A stretch of 64,000 bases of DNA, from assembly GCF_023898315.1 (NCBI RefSeq), contig NC_064614.1:74102501-74166500 (forward strand), written 5' to 3'. This stretch comes from Schistocerca nitens (lineage: Eukaryota > Arthropoda > Insecta > Orthoptera > Acrididae). The notes beneath the pieces are model-generated. The model was not told the origin of the DNA and did no database searches. It worked only from the letters and a program-made list of their open reading frames with translations. Shown piece by piece: positions 10,397-22,543 of this stretch (its first letter is position 1; each line of letters starts with the position of its first letter). Position numbers and translations under genes: made by a program.

Positions 10397-13300
10397 TAGT
10401 ACTCACGTGAATAACTTCACATTTTTCTTTATTCATGGTCAATTGCCACCTTTCTCACCATACATATATCTTATCTAAATCATTTTGTAATTCGTTTTGG
10501 TCATCTGATGACTTTAAAAGACGGTAAATTACAGCATCATCTGCAAACAATCCTAGACGGCTACTGCGATTGTCTCCTATGTCGTTAATATAGATCAGGA
10601 ACAATAGAGGGCCTATAAGATGACATGGAGATAGGAGAAGTTCAGAGTGTAAAATTATTGGGATTACAACCTGATAATAAATTTAGTTGGGAGCAACATA
10701 CTAACGAACTGCTAAATAGCATAAACTAGTCTGTGTTTGCAATGTGAATGATGTCAGTCATAGGATAGTATAAATATAAAAAACTGGCATATTTTGCTTA
10801 TTTTCACTACATTATGTCATATGGTATCTTATTTTGGGGTAACTCCACAATCCGAGAAAAATTTTTAGAGTACAGAAGCGTAGAGTACATCCAAGAACAT
10901 CATGTCGAAACATATTCAAAGAATTGGGCATATTAACCACAGCTTTTCAGTATATTTATTCTTTAGTGAAGTTTGTTGTAAATAATACATCTCTTTTTTC
11001 AACTAACTGCTTAGTACACAGTATCAATATTAGGAATAAGAACAATATACATAAAGATTTGAAATCACTTACTCTTGCCCGGAAAGGAGTCCAATACTCA
11101 GCAATGCATATTTTCAATAAGTTACCAGCAAGCATTAAGAGTTTAGTTTCAGACAAGGCACAATTTAAACATAATTTAAAGGAATTATTGGTGGCCAACT
11201 CCTTCTATTCCATCCATGAGTTTCTCAACAAGTGCGGTAGAACATTTTAACGCAAATTTATTATACTTCAATTTTTGACCATACTTGGCTGTAACAGCCA
11301 AGTAACTACCTACTGTGTGAATGATGGATGTATGGATAGCAGATGTAAGTCTTAAGCCTGTAAATAGTGGAAGTTTAATTTTAAACCTTGTACATAATCT
11401 GACTGTTCTTAACTGAGGGTCACTGAAATGAATAATTTATTTTCATTTTTGACAATACTTGGTTGTAATAGCCAAGAAACTAGCAAATGTCTGAATGATG
11501 GATTTAATGAAAGTAGATGTAAGTATTAAACCTGTAAATATTAGAAGTTTAAATTTAATTCATGTACATAATTTTACTGTTTATTGGCTGAAGGTCATTA
11601 AAATTAATGAAACTCAAGTTTTTCTAATTACATTTTTGTAATGTGTTTATCTGACATATTCCAAACCCATGAGGATTCCCTCTTTTATGTATCTATGGAA
11701 TGAATAATTAATCTAATGTAATCTAATAACACTTCATTGAGGAACGCCGTGTATTATTTCTGGTTTAGGCGATGACTTTCTGTCTATTACTATGAACTGT
11801 GACCTTTCTGACAAGAAATCGCGAATGCAGTCCCACATCTGAGGCGATATTCCATAGGCACGCAGTTTGGTTAGAAGACGCTTGTGAGGAACGGTGTCGA
11901 AAGCCTTCTGGAAATCTAAAAATTTGGAATAAATTTGACATCCCCTGTCACTGGCACTCATTACTTCATGAGTATAAATGGGTAGTTGTGCTGCTCAAAA
12001 ACGATATTTTCTGAATCCGTGCTGACTACGTTTTCTTCGAGGTACTTCATAATGTTTGAGTACAGTATATGTTCCAAAACCCCACTGCAAATCGACATTG
12101 ATGATATGGGCCTCTAATTCAACGGATTACTTCAACTTCCCTTTTTGGGTATTGGTGTGGCTTGAGTAAATTTCCAGTCTTTAGTTACGGATCTTTCTGT
12201 GAGAGAACGGTTGTATATAATCGCTAAAAATGGAGCTATTGTATCAACATACTGTGAGAGGAATCTGACTAATATGCAATCTGGACCATAAACCTTGCTT
12301 TTATTAACTGATTTAAGCTGCTTTGCGACATCGAGGATATCTATTTCTATGTTTCCCATCTTGGCAGTTGTTCATGATTGGAATTCATGAATATTTACGT
12401 CGTCTTCTTTGGTGAACGAATTTCGGAAAATCGTGTTCAATAACTCTGTTTTAGTGGCACTGTCATCAGTGACTTCACCGTTGTTATCGCGTAGTGAAGG
12501 TATTGATTGCGTCTTGCCACTGGTGTGCTTTATTTATGACCACAATCTCTTTGGGTTTTCTGCCAGATTTTGGGACAGAATTTCGTTGTGGAAATTATTA
12601 AAACCATCTCGCATTGAAGTACACGCCATATTTCGAACTTCTGCAAAACTTTGCCAGTCTCAGGGATTTTGCATTCTTTTAAATTTGGCATGCTTTTTTC
12701 GCTGCTTCTGCAGATTTTCGCTGCTTGTGTGCCATGGGGGTTCAGTACCATCACTTATTAATTTATGAGGTATATATCTTTCAGTTTCTGTCAATACTAT
12801 CCCTTTGAAATCATTTCATAACTTTTCTACGCTTACATGATCAGATCGGAAGGAGTGCAGACTGTCTCTTAAAACGGTGTTAAGAGAATTGTTATCAGCT
12901 TCTTTAATTAAATATACTCGTACTTTGCGTTTCTTTTTGATGGTTGTAGGAGTTACGGAATTCAGCCTAGCAGCTACTGCCTTGTGGTCGCTAATCACTG
13001 CATTCGTGACAACACTCACTATTTGTCCAGGATTATTTGTTGCTAAGAGGTGAAGTATGTTTTGGCAACCATTTACGCTTCGAGTGGGCTTATGAACTAA
13101 TGGTTCAAATTAATTTTCTGAGAAAGCGTTCAGCACAATTTCGGATGAAGTTTTATGCCTGTCTACGACTTTAAACGTATAATCTTTCCAGCATATCGAT
13201 GGTAGATTAAAGTCACCACCGACTGTATTTGTATGAGTGGGTTACCAATTAGAAATGAGAATCAAGATTTCTTTGAACTTTTCAGCAACTATATCTTCTG

Positions 13301-13630
13301 AGTCGGGGGTCGGTAAAACGACCCAATCAGTGGTTTAGTGCGATTGTCAAATATAACCTCTACCCATACTGTTTCACAAGAACTATATACTTCAATTTCA
13401 CCACAAGGCATTCTACTTCTGACCGCAATAAATACTCCACCACCAGTTGTATTTAATCTATCTTTTCTGATCACTGTTAGATCATGTGAAAAAGTTTCTG
13501 CAGAACTTATTTCCGGCTTCAGCAAGCTTTCTGTACCTATAACTATATGAGTATCAGTGTTTTCTATTAGTGCTTCGAGCTCTGTTTCTTTCCCAACACA
13601 GCTACGATAATGTACAGCTACAATACCTAT
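10397..13630 (-). pseudogene. CR1-like ORF2: endonuclease plus reverse transcriptase
   Basis: Minus strand, in order: endonuclease start near 13,600 (ELEALIENTDTHIVIGTES), KDRLNTTGGGVFIAV, GSFYRPP near 13,310, then VISDHKAVAARL near 12,980. Next come the linker, RT fingers (VYGPDCILVRFL, 12,132-12,359), the palm block FLDFQKAFDTVPHKRLLTKL (11,734-11,961) and GVPQ. After the nested insertion it resumes as IGPLLFLIYINDI and LFADDAVIYR (10,480-10,618), the last being the catalytic FADD motif. Endonuclease nicks the target and RT copies RNA there. At the junction a TGA replaces the usual glycine codon after GVPQ, and other frameshifts confirm it is dead. Confidence 0.87.
10619..11729 (+). mobile_element. 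5'-truncated non-LTR 3' end inserted in CR1-like RT
   Basis: The minus-strand RT reads across the join if this block is removed (GVPQ before, IGPLLFLIYINDI after). The insert lies in the opposite orientation. It encodes remnants of a non-LTR RT C-terminus (SWEQHTNELLNSI, MSYGILFWGN, and the open frame 10,924-11,250 with ELGILTTAFQYIYSLVKF). It ends in the short repeat ATCTAATGTAATCTAATAA. ATAA at both edges may be the target duplication. Related 3' sequence occurs at 48,940-49,078. Confidence 0.82.
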
Positions 13631-13634
13631 CACT

Positions 13635-14592
13635 TCTACAACTAACGTATTGTGTTTTACTTGTCCCCTTCTAGATGGACAACCTTTATGTCGTTCACTG
13701 AGGCCCTCTAACCTAAAAAACCGCCCAGTCCCTTCCACACAGCCCACGCTTCCCGTGTAGCCGCTTCCTGTGTCTAGTGGACACCTGACCAACCGGTGGC
13801 GTAAGTCAAGGAATCTGCAGCCTACACGGTCACAGAACCGCCTGAGCCTGTAATTCAGACCCTCCACTCGGCTATGCACTAAAGGACCACAACCGGTTCT
13901 ATCGACGATGGTGCAGATGGTGAACACCTTAATCTCGCTAGCAGTCTTTACCATTTGCGCTAGCCGCCCAAAACCAGAGCGACCTACGTCATTGGTACCG
14001 AAATGCGCCACCATCTGCAGTTGGCTGCAACCTGCATTCTTCATGGCATCCAGAAGCAGCCTTTCCACAGACAGAATGACTCCCCCCAGTATGCACACGG
14101 AGTGCTTCCTTCCCCTCCTTGGCCGCCATGTTCCTAAGGGGCCCCATTACGCGCCTAGCATTGGAGCACCCAACTACCAAGAAACCCACCCTCTCTGAAC
14201 GCTCAGACCTTGCAGGCCGAGAAGCTTCCTGGGACAGGGTGGATGACTGCATCCAGCTCACAGAAATCGTCAGCCACAGATAACACCCGAAACCTGTTCG
14301 TCATACGAACCTTGAAGGCCCTACGATTGGCCCCTTGGAAAGTTTTTCAGTGTCTGCCAGACATTGGAATGATCTGCCAGTCAACCACAGGTGAGGGGTC
14401 AACCTCAGTGCAGGCAGTACCTGGGGCAGCCTCAGCATCGGACCAAACAGGGGCACATGGGACGTGCTCGATGTCTCTCCCATCCCCACTGCCCCTTGGC
14501 AGCAGCCTCAAGCTGTGTGAAGGAAGCGAATGCAGCCTGGAGTTGTGAGTGAAGGGTCGCCAACTAAGCTCCCATCTGTACACATCAGTCAC
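13635..14592 (-). pseudogene. CR1-like ORF1 with SGNH-esterase-like motif
   Basis: The frames at 13,989-14,261 and 13,289-14,098 overlap and together read VGCSNARRV (first SGNH block), then a middle region, then QMVAHFGTNDVGRSG (third block with the invariant Asn-Asp-type signature), and later RFLDLRH. Many CR1-group elements carry such an esterase-like domain in ORF1, thought to bind RNA or lipid. The N-terminal part (14,301-14,592) is Pro/Ser-rich. A frameshift separates the two halves, so the copy is inactive. Confidence 0.7.
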
Positions 14593-14667
14593 AGTTCCTA
14601 TCCATTATTGCAGTTGCTTCTGTTTGAAGCTCTTAAAAGTACACAACAAACAAATGGTGTACTCAGC

Positions 14668-16218
14668 TTTTTTTTTTTTTTTTTTTTTTTTTTCATCAGC
14701 CTACTGACTGGTTTGATGCGGCCCGCCACGAATTCCTTTCCTGTGCTAACCTCTTCATCTCAGAGTAGCACTTGCAACCTAAGTCCTCAATTATTTGCTT
14801 GACGTATTCCAATCTCTGTCTTCCTCTACAGTTTTTGCCCTCTACAGCTCCCTCTAGTACCATGGAAGTCATTCCCTCACGTCTTAGCAGATGTCCTATC
14901 ATCGTGTCCCTTCTCCTTATCAGTGTTTTCCACATATTACTTTCCTCTGCGATTCTGCGTAGAACCTCCTCATTCCTTACCTTATCAGTCCACCTAATTT
15001 TCAACATTCGTCTATAGCACCACATCTCAAATGCTTCGATTCTCTTCTGTTCCGATTTTCCCACAGTAGACTTCTCTGAGCCAGAAATGCCTTTTTTGCC
15101 ATAGCGAGTCTGCTTTTGATGTCCTCCTTGCTCCGTCCGTCATTGGTTATTTTACTGCCTAGGTAGCAGAATTCCTTAACTTCATTGACTTCGTGACCAT
15201 CAATCCTGATGTTAAGTTTCTCGATGTTCTCATTTCTACTACTTCTCATTACCTTCGTCTTTCTCCGATTTACTCCCAAACCATACTGTGTACTCATTAG
15301 ACTGTTCATTCCGTTCAGCAGATCATTTAATTCTTCTTCACTTTCACTCAGGATAGCAATGTCATCAGCGAATCGTATCATTGATATTCTTTCACCTTGT
15401 ATTTTAATTCCACTCCCGAACCTTTCTTTTATTTCCATCATTGCTTCCTCGATGTACAGATTGAAGAGTAGGGGCGAAAGGCTACAGCCTTGTCTTACAC
15501 CCTTCTTAATACGAGCACTTCGTTCTTGATCGTCCACTCTTATTATTCCCTCTTGGTTGTTGTAGATATTGTATATGACCTGTCTCTCCCTGTATCTTAC
15601 CCCTACTTTTTTCAGAATCTCGAACAGCTTGCACCATTTTATATTTTCGAACGCTTTTTCCAGGTCGACAAATCCTATGAAAGTGTCTTGATTTTTCTTT
15701 AGCCTTGCTTCCATTATTAGCCGTACCGTCAGTATTGCCTCTCTCGTCCCTTTACTTTTCCTAAAGCCAAACTGATCGTCACCTAGCGGATTCTCAATTC
15801 TTTTCCATTCTTCTGTATATTATTCTTGTAAGCAGCTTCGATGCATAAGCTGTTAAGCTGATTGTGCGATAATTCTCGCACTTGTCAGCTCTTGCCGTCT
15901 TCGGAATTGTGTGGATGATGCTTTTCCGAAAGTCAGATGGTATATCGCCAGACTCATATATTCTACACACCAACGTGAATAGTCGTTTTGTTGCCACTTC
16001 CCCCAATGATTTTAGAAATTCTGATGGAATGTTATCTATCCCTTCTGCCTTATTTGACCGTAAGTCCTCTAAAGCTCTTTTAAATTCCGATTCTAATACT
16101 GGATACCCTATCTCTTCTAAATCGACTCCTGTTTCTTCTTCTATCACATCAGACAAATCTTCACCCTAATAGAGGCTTTCAATGTATTCTTTCCACCTGT
16201 CTGCTCTCTCCTCTGCAT
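14668..16218 (-). mobile_element. RTE-like non-LTR retrotransposon with poly-A tail (pseudogene)
   Basis: A T run at 14,669-14,693 is the poly-A tail of a minus-strand insertion. Frames at 15,794-16,156, 15,001-15,714 and 14,696-15,064 carry, in order, SDFRKSIIHTIPKTARADKCENY, FIGFVDLEKAFENIKWCKLF, KKGVRQGCSLSPLLFNLYIE, the catalytic IRFADDIAIL, NRRKTKVMRSS and CYLGSKITNDG. These cover RT fingers, palm and thumb; no endonuclease precedes them, so the copy is 5'-truncated. Two frame breaks (near 15,020-15,060 and 15,714-15,794) disable it. It is better preserved than the plus-strand relative at 1,010-2,600. It interrupts a 5' subrepeat of the CR1-like element. Confidence 0.9.
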
Positions 16219-16540
16219 ATTAGCAGCTGGAATTCGAAGTGCTTTCTCACTAACGGTCTAAACGACACTGAGCTACACTAACCAAAACAAACATAAGCAT
16301 GTACAATACTAGCGTCGATAGCAACGCTACACTGTTGTTAAAATAAAACCTTGTGCCTAGTAAGCACTCGAACACCCAAGAAATTACAAAAATAATCTAG
16401 TTACTATACAGGTATCCGTAAATAAATCAGACGCTCCTGTTGGAACCTGGTAAAAATAAACAACAAACGAGCGGTGTATTCGACTTATTAGCAGCAGGAA
16501 CACAAGGTGCTCTGTAACTGACGGTCTATCCGACACCGCG
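16219..16540 (-). repeat. 5' subrepeats of the CR1-like element
   Basis: Positions 16,427-16,540 (AACAACAAACGAGCGGTGT...CTAACTGACGGTC-like...CCGACAC) match a second copy that is split by the RTE insertion: 14,610-14,667 on one side and 16,219-16,277 on the other. Rejoining the halves gives the same order of motifs, which fixes the RTE insertion point. Confidence 0.7.
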
Positions 16541-17950
16541 ATATGTTACGTGGCAATGTCACACCATGCGAAAATTGCTTTCGTCCTTAGGATGTGCACA
16601 CAAGTGTATATCACTGTACCAACTGACATGACTGTGCCGATTTCGGAATCCAACCACATTGGCCAGCACTTCCCACTAGACTGCCAACTAAAATCCAGTG
16701 CCACTGGCACCGCTGCAATGACTGCCACTTCTTGCTCGTAGCTGTCGCGCCGTGGATCTCTGGCCCAAGAATCCACAGCCTAACACAGCATTTCTTTAAC
16801 AACCAACAGCGTGCGTGGAAAAGAGGCCATGTGTCTACCTCCTCACCTGCCTGCAGAGAGACACTCGTGAATCTCACTTGGACTCCTGTGCTTTAGCTCT
16901 ACTACAGGGCAGATATCGATAGGCCCCCCTCCCTCTTTCTTGTAACTTGTGTCTGTCTCTGTATTGTGGTGAACTATGCCACAAACAATTGGCGTTTCGA
17001 CTATGCCCCGTACAAGCCTATAACCAAAAATTGGAACTGGAACAGCTCCAAATTCTGTTCCTGGAAAACGGATATTCGTCTCAGCAGATACAGACGTACA
17101 GTCTGCACAGTAAGGAATAGGATGAGGTCTTCAAGACGACGGACTGCCAGCCACGTATTGGAAATGTTTCGCGCGAAAATAGGCTGAGTAAGAAAACATA
17201 GTGTTCAAGTGATGTTTCGACCTCCATAAAAAATCTGTGCGCTTCTGGGATCCGTGAAATAAAACTTAGATCTGCGCAACGCTGGTGTTTATAAGATACT
17301 GTATGTGTGAAAGTAAACACTTGGCAAAGAATGCACACTCTTCAGGAGGGTTGGGACTGGGCGATACACTCGCCTCCTGCAAACAGCAAATCCGCTATCG
17401 CAGACCACTACATTTACACTGGTCCTTCGATGAAATACAATGAAACAAAAAATATGGAACATATTTCAAACATTTGGAACACTGATATCAATGAATCAGT
17501 GGAAATACGACTGCCTACAACCCATATAAATCGGGACTGTGGTTTCCAGTTAAATAATGTATAGAATCCTGTCACCGAAAAACTTCTTGCTCCGTGTAGC
17601 CGGCATTGTTCTGCGGTTTTGCTCTGTTGAAATGATCGAAATGATATCAACAAAGCAGGATGTCAACACGGAAGGCACTCACAGAAACGAACACACCCAT
17701 ACTGAACTCGCATGCTCTCTAGCAACATTTGCGCAGTGACACCTCAATACGCAATGCGTGCGCTATGTGGTTTTGAACAGGCGAGCTCAGTGTCTTTTGG
17801 CCAGTATACAACTGAATGTGGCCAGAAGACTCTGCGCCGAAGTAAAGTGGCCTCAAGTTGCTGAAATCCGGCAGTTTGTCCGAAATTTCAGAGAACATAC
17901 CTCATCTTTCTTGTAACTTGTGTCCACCTCGGTCTCTTCCTATTCTTCCT
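16541..17950. other. Unassigned
   Basis: Several short open frames on both strands, none with a recognisable domain. The part up to about 16,900 could be further 5' sequence of the CR1-like element; this is a guess from position only. Confidence 0.35.
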
Positions 17951-18152
17951 GCCGGCCGCGGTGGTCTCGCGGTTCTAGGCGCGCAGTCCGGAACCGCGCG
18001 ACTGCTACGGTCGCAGGTTCGAATCCTGCATCGGGCATGGATGTGTGTGGTGTCCTTATGTTAGTTAGGTTTAAGTAGTTCTAAGTTCTAGGGGACTGAT
18101 GACCACAGCTGTTAAGTCCCATAGTGCTCAGAGCCATTTGAACCATTTGAAC
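17951..18152 (+). mobile_element. tRNA-derived SINE, full length
   Basis: Head GGCCGCGGTGGTCTCGCGG (A-box region) and GGTTCGAATCCTGC (B box), then GGCATGGATGTGTG, the body with GGTTTAAGTAGTTCTAAG and GGGGACTGATGACC, and tail GAGCCATTTGAACCATTTGAACC. Same family as 25,621, 29,825, 45,746 and 62,108. Transcribed by RNA polymerase III if the head is active. Confidence 0.93.
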
Positions 18153-19255
18153 CTATTCTTCCTTATTCGGCCTAAAATATCACTGTTTCTTTCGAACAAT
18201 TTTAAAACTTGACATCCGTACTGTAGTGCAGGAGACTAACATGTGGAATAACTCGAGCTTTACTGAAGGGTCCCATTTTGAACCCTAACCCGCAAAAATG
18301 CAGTTTTTTTTTTTTTTTAAATTACGACTTTCGGCAGCCCCTGAAGCGACCACCTCCTTTAGCCTATCGACATTCCCTCTGCGTCCTGTACATTTCATTT
18401 GGTGTTACACCTTTTCATATCCTCCAAAATAAGTAGTTATATTTGTACTCTGAGTTGAGGCAATTTATTCAGACTCTGATAGGTGACAAGAATTGACATA
18501 AATGTCACTTCAATGTCTTTGTTCTTCAGGACAAGCGTGACAATCGGGACTGACCGCGGGATTTTTGAGTAAACCATCCAGACAGAAAAAAAAAACCACA
18601 GATGATTTAGTTGATACTCAGAAAACTCACATTAGTATGGCTATATTATGATTTGATTTTTTCAGTCCTCCGTATGTGGCTAGTGTTTAAAATACTTCTC
18701 CACATTAAATAACTTAAGAGGAAAATATAAATACGCAAATTTCTAAGAAAAACTTTTCATCGATACATACTGGGCAATCGTCAATTTTCTGGATGTTAGA
18801 GTGAAGAGACAGAACAACTCCTATCATCGATCAGTTTCTTGGGAACCAGACAATAATAAATACACAAAAGCTTGCCATTTATTTACAAGTCTGCGGCAAC
18901 ATGTTACAAGAAGCGTACGTACTACATGGAGGAAGTCCCACACGTCTTTTCAGTCTGTTCAAATGCAAGTTTGTGCACGGTCATTACCAGACAAGTCGAT
19001 AGTTGACATTGTTTATAAGCTTGTAAGCTCCTCTCCTACTACCGTCCCACTGATTATGATTTTGGTCCTCTGTTTCCCGTGCACGCTACGTAGGGAGTAG
19101 CCTCACACACTTTATTGATAGGATCCTTTGATGCTAATTTCTGAAAACAATATCTCTGATGGTCGCATGTGAACCCATAACTCAAACCAATGCAGAACAA
19201 AAGCTACATTTGCACTGAAGTGATAAAGCTCGTGAGATAGCGATATGCACAAATA
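18153..19255. other. Unassigned, with a T run at 18,303-18,319
   Basis: AT-rich, one 99-codon open frame (18,801-19,100) with no family resemblance. No TIRs or LTRs seen. Confidence 0.4.
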
Positions 19256-20510
19256 CTATTTGATAAAAAGAATCCGGACACCCCCAAAAACATACATTTT
19301 TCATATTAGGTGAACTGTGCTGCCACGTACTGCCAGGTACTCCATATCAGCGACCTCAGTAGTCATTAGACATCGTGAGAGAGCAGAGTGGGGCGCTCCG
19401 CGGAAATCACGGACTTGCAACGTGGTAAAGTCACTTGTGTCATACGTCTGTACGCGAGATTTCCACACTCCTAAACATCTCTAGGTCCACTGTTTCCGAT
19501 GTGGTAGTGAAGTGGAAACGTGAAGGGACACGTACAGCACAAAAGCGTACAGGCCGAGCTTGTCTGTTGACTGACAGAGACCGCCGACAGTCGAAGAGGG
19601 TCGTAATGTGTGATAGACGGACATCTATCCAGACCATCACAGAGGAATTCCAAATTGCATCAGGATCCACTGCAAGTACTATAACAGTTAGGCGGGAGGT
19701 GAGAAAACTTGGATTTCATGGCCGAGCGTCTGCTCATAAGCCACACATCACGCCGGTGAATGCCAAACGACGCCGCGCTTGGTGTAAGTAGCGTAAACAT
19801 TGTACGATTGAACAGTGGAAAAACGTTGTGTGCAGTGACGGATCACGGTACACGATTTGGCGATCCGATGGCAGGGTGTGGGTATGGCCAATGCCCGGTG
19901 TATGCCATCTGCAAGCGTGTGTAGTGCTAACAGTAAAATTCGGAGGCGGTGGTGTTATGGTGTGGTCGTATTTTTCATTGAGATGGCTTGCAGCCCTTGT
20001 TGTTTTGCGTGTCACTATTACAGGACAGGCCTACCTTGATGTTATAAGCTCCTTCTTGCTTCCCACTATCGAAGAGCAATTCGGGGATATCGGTTGCATC
20101 TTTCAACACAATTGAGCACGTGTTCATAATGCACAGTTTGTGGCGGATTGGTAACACGGCAATAACATCCCTGTAATGGACTGGCCTGCACAGAGTCCTA
20201 ACCTGAATCCTACAGAATACCTCTGGGATGTTTTGGAACGCCGACTTAGTGCAAGGCCTCACCGACCGACATTGATCCCTCTCCTCAGTGCAGCACTCCG
20301 TGAAGAATGAGCTGCCATTCCCCAAGAAACATTCCACCACCTGATTCAACGTATGTATGCAAGAGTGTAAATGTCATCAAGGCTAAGTGTGGGCCGGCAC
20401 CATATTGAACTCCAGCGTTAGCGATGGAGTGTGCCACGAACTTGATGGAGGGTGTCATGAACTTTAAGTCATTTTCAGCCAGGTGTTCGGACACTTTTGA
20501 TCACATAGTG
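19256..20510 (+). mobile_element. Tc1-like transposon with TIRs
   Basis: Left end CTATTTGATAAAAAGAATCC and reverse complement of the right end CACTATGTGATCAAAAGTGTCC align with a short deletion and a few changes. TA flanks both ends (19,254-19,255 and 20,511-20,512). Length about 1.25 kb, usual for Tc1 elements. Confidence 0.82.
19400..20370 (+). pseudogene. Tc1-like (DD34E) transposase, catalytically dead
   Basis: The HTH region is seen as TSVREISTLLNISRSTVSDVV and the second HTH as GSTASTITVRREVRKLG. The first catalytic block reads CSDGSRYTIW where SDES is usual, retaining its D. The second reads FQHN followed by a stop where QHDN is expected, so a key aspartate is lost. The last block SPNLNPTEYLWDVLERRL keeps the glutamate of the D34E spacing. 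In-frame stops occur at 19,789 and 20,113, near 20,152 and at 20,308. Confidence 0.88.
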
Positions 20511-20904
20511 TAAGCAGATGGTGGTGGTATCGCGTACACAAGGTATAAAAGGGCTGCGGATTGGCGGCTGTGTCATTTGTACTCAGGTGATTCATCTGAA
20601 AAGATATTCGATATGATTGTGGCCGCAAGACGGGAATTAATAGACTTTGAACGCGAAATGGTCTTTAGAGCTAGACGAATGGGACACTCAGATTCGGAAA
20701 TCGTTAGACTCTCAGCGTCAATAGTGTACTGAATATACCAAATTACATTCATTACCTCTCACGACGGACAAGGAAATCGCCGACGCCCTTCACTTAACGA
20801 TCGAGCTCAGCGGCGTTTGCTTAGCGTTGGCAGTGCTAGTAGACAAGCAGAACTACCTGAAATAGCCGCAGAATTCAATGTGGAACGTGTGGCGAACGCA
20901 TATT

Positions 20905-21190
20905 TATTTATTTTAACTTTTACGACCCTATTGGATCACTTTAGTTCAAATCTTGTAGTCGTCCTTAGCCGTTTCATTTGTTTGGCTGTTTCTTCTTTCT
21001 TTTTAGCCCATATTTTTTTGAGCCGTTCCGATCTTCGTTTTCTTTCCTCCTCTGAATACACCACATTTCGTCTCTGCCTTGGTTTGTGCGTGAGTGTTAT
21101 TGTGTTTGTTTTTACCCATTCGCTGTATTTCTGTGATTTTGTTACAAGATCCTCCTTCGAGATTCCTAGTTCTTCCATGTCCTTCATATA
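20905..21190 (-). mobile_element. Small minus-strand insertion with charged ORF (probable non-LTR 3' end)
   Basis: It interrupts the Tc1 frame. The minus strand encodes 83 residues (20,936-21,187): MEELGISKEDLVTKSQKYSEW, then YSEEERKRRSERLKKIWAKKK. Similar Arg/Lys/Glu-rich tails follow RT domains in some insect non-LTR elements, so a 5'-truncated retrotransposon end is the likeliest reading. Not certain. Confidence 0.45.
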
Positions 21191-21591
21191 TTAGAACAGT
21201 AAGGCTAAATTTGGCGTTAATGGGCTGTGGCAGCATATGACTGATACGAATGTGTTTGCTAGCAGCACGACGTCAACAGCAGATCTTCTACTGGGCTCGT
21301 GACGATAGCGGTTGGACTCCAGGTGAAGAGGAAACCGTGGCCTCGGCGGATGAGTCCCAATTTCAGTTGGTAAGAGCTGACGGTAGGGTTCAAGTATGAT
21401 GCAGACCCACAAAGCCTCGTATCCAAGCTGTCAAAAAGGCACTGTGCATGCGGATGGTGACTCCATAATGATGTGGGCTGTGTTTACATCGAATGGGCCG
21501 GGTCCTCTGGTCCAACTGAACCGGTAATTGACTTGAAATTGTTATGTTCGGCTACTCGGAGATATCTGCAGCCATTCAACGATAGGTTTCT

Positions 21592-22543
21592 TGAAACTTT
21601 ATCGTAAATGATCATCAGCTTGTTATTTTTATGCTCAGTGCTACCGTCTCGATCAGTAGACCATTATCAGGACGAAGCCTAACGGACAGACAAAATCTTT
21701 AAAGTGCACATGTCACAATATGCTCACAAAATAAAAAGTATTGCATTAAATAACGTAGAAATTACCGGCAACTCGCAACCAGCTTGTCACTACAGCTGTT
21801 TACATGCTCGCTTGATTGATATGATTAAAAATCGCTTGTTCCCTCATATTAATTCATGAATGACACGTAACTTTAATGATGGTTAATTCAATTATTTCTT
21901 GTTCACTTTTTATTAATTTGACATTTCATGTTTTGTGAAGCTTTCCTTCAATACACATGTCACTTCTTTGTATGCGTTTTCAAGATTATGCATTTTTGAC
22001 ACCGTTTGATAAATACATTTTTCGTTAAGCCTCTTCGATGTTTACATCATTGTTAAAACGATATAGTCCAAAGTACTCCAAAGATCTCAAATGCACATGT
22101 GCTAATCAATGTTACAACTGCAGACACCCTCTAACGATTTCTGTCCAAGGTTCATAGGAATTTGTCTTTGATCTTTTCTGTTAAAAAATTTGTTTTGCTA
22201 GTAGTCCGTCATAATTTCCTTCAGTTTGAAATTTATGTTTGGCTTGAGTGCGTCTTCTACATATCCTTGTCTTTTGGAGATCATTAATTGTTACGGAAGC
22301 TATATATTTCATCCTACATTAAAATTGTTAACGTCCAACATTGTAGTGACCAGCTGGTTACGACTTGTCAGTAATTTCTACGTTATTTAACTCCATAACT
22401 TTTATTTTGTCAACATATTGTGACCTGTGCAGTTCAAATATTTTGTCTGTCCTTAAGCTTCGGCTTGATAATGGTCTACTGATCGAAACCCATAGCAGTG
22501 AGCGTAAAAATAAACAGATGATGGTAACGTACAATGAAGTTTC
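21592..22543. mobile_element. Foldback/MITE-like element with about 190-bp inverted ends
   Basis: 21,592-21,790 and the reverse complement of 22,335-22,543 share long blocks: CGATCAGTAGACCATTATCA, GGACAGACAAAAT, GTCACAATATG and AAATAACGTAGAAATTAC, the last followed by an AACCAGCT-containing match. The ends start with GAAACTT on both sides. The roughly 550-bp AT-rich centre has no frame. It sits inside the Tc1-like element. Confidence 0.75.

Larger units (their letters stand above)
10390..14667 (-). mobile_element. CR1-like non-LTR retrotransposon, nested and decayed
   Basis: Read on the minus strand from high to low coordinates it shows ORF1 with an SGNH-esterase-like motif, an exonuclease/endonuclease/phosphatase domain, then a reverse transcriptase. 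The 5' region continues beyond the RTE insertion to about 16,540. A second retrotransposon (10,619-11,729) splits the RT. Frameshifts and stops are numerous, so it is an old copy. Confidence 0.85.

Noticed and set aside
18801-19100. 99-codon frame
   Set aside because: No recognisable domain, ordinary composition, and no splice or promoter context; frames of this size occur by chance in this window.
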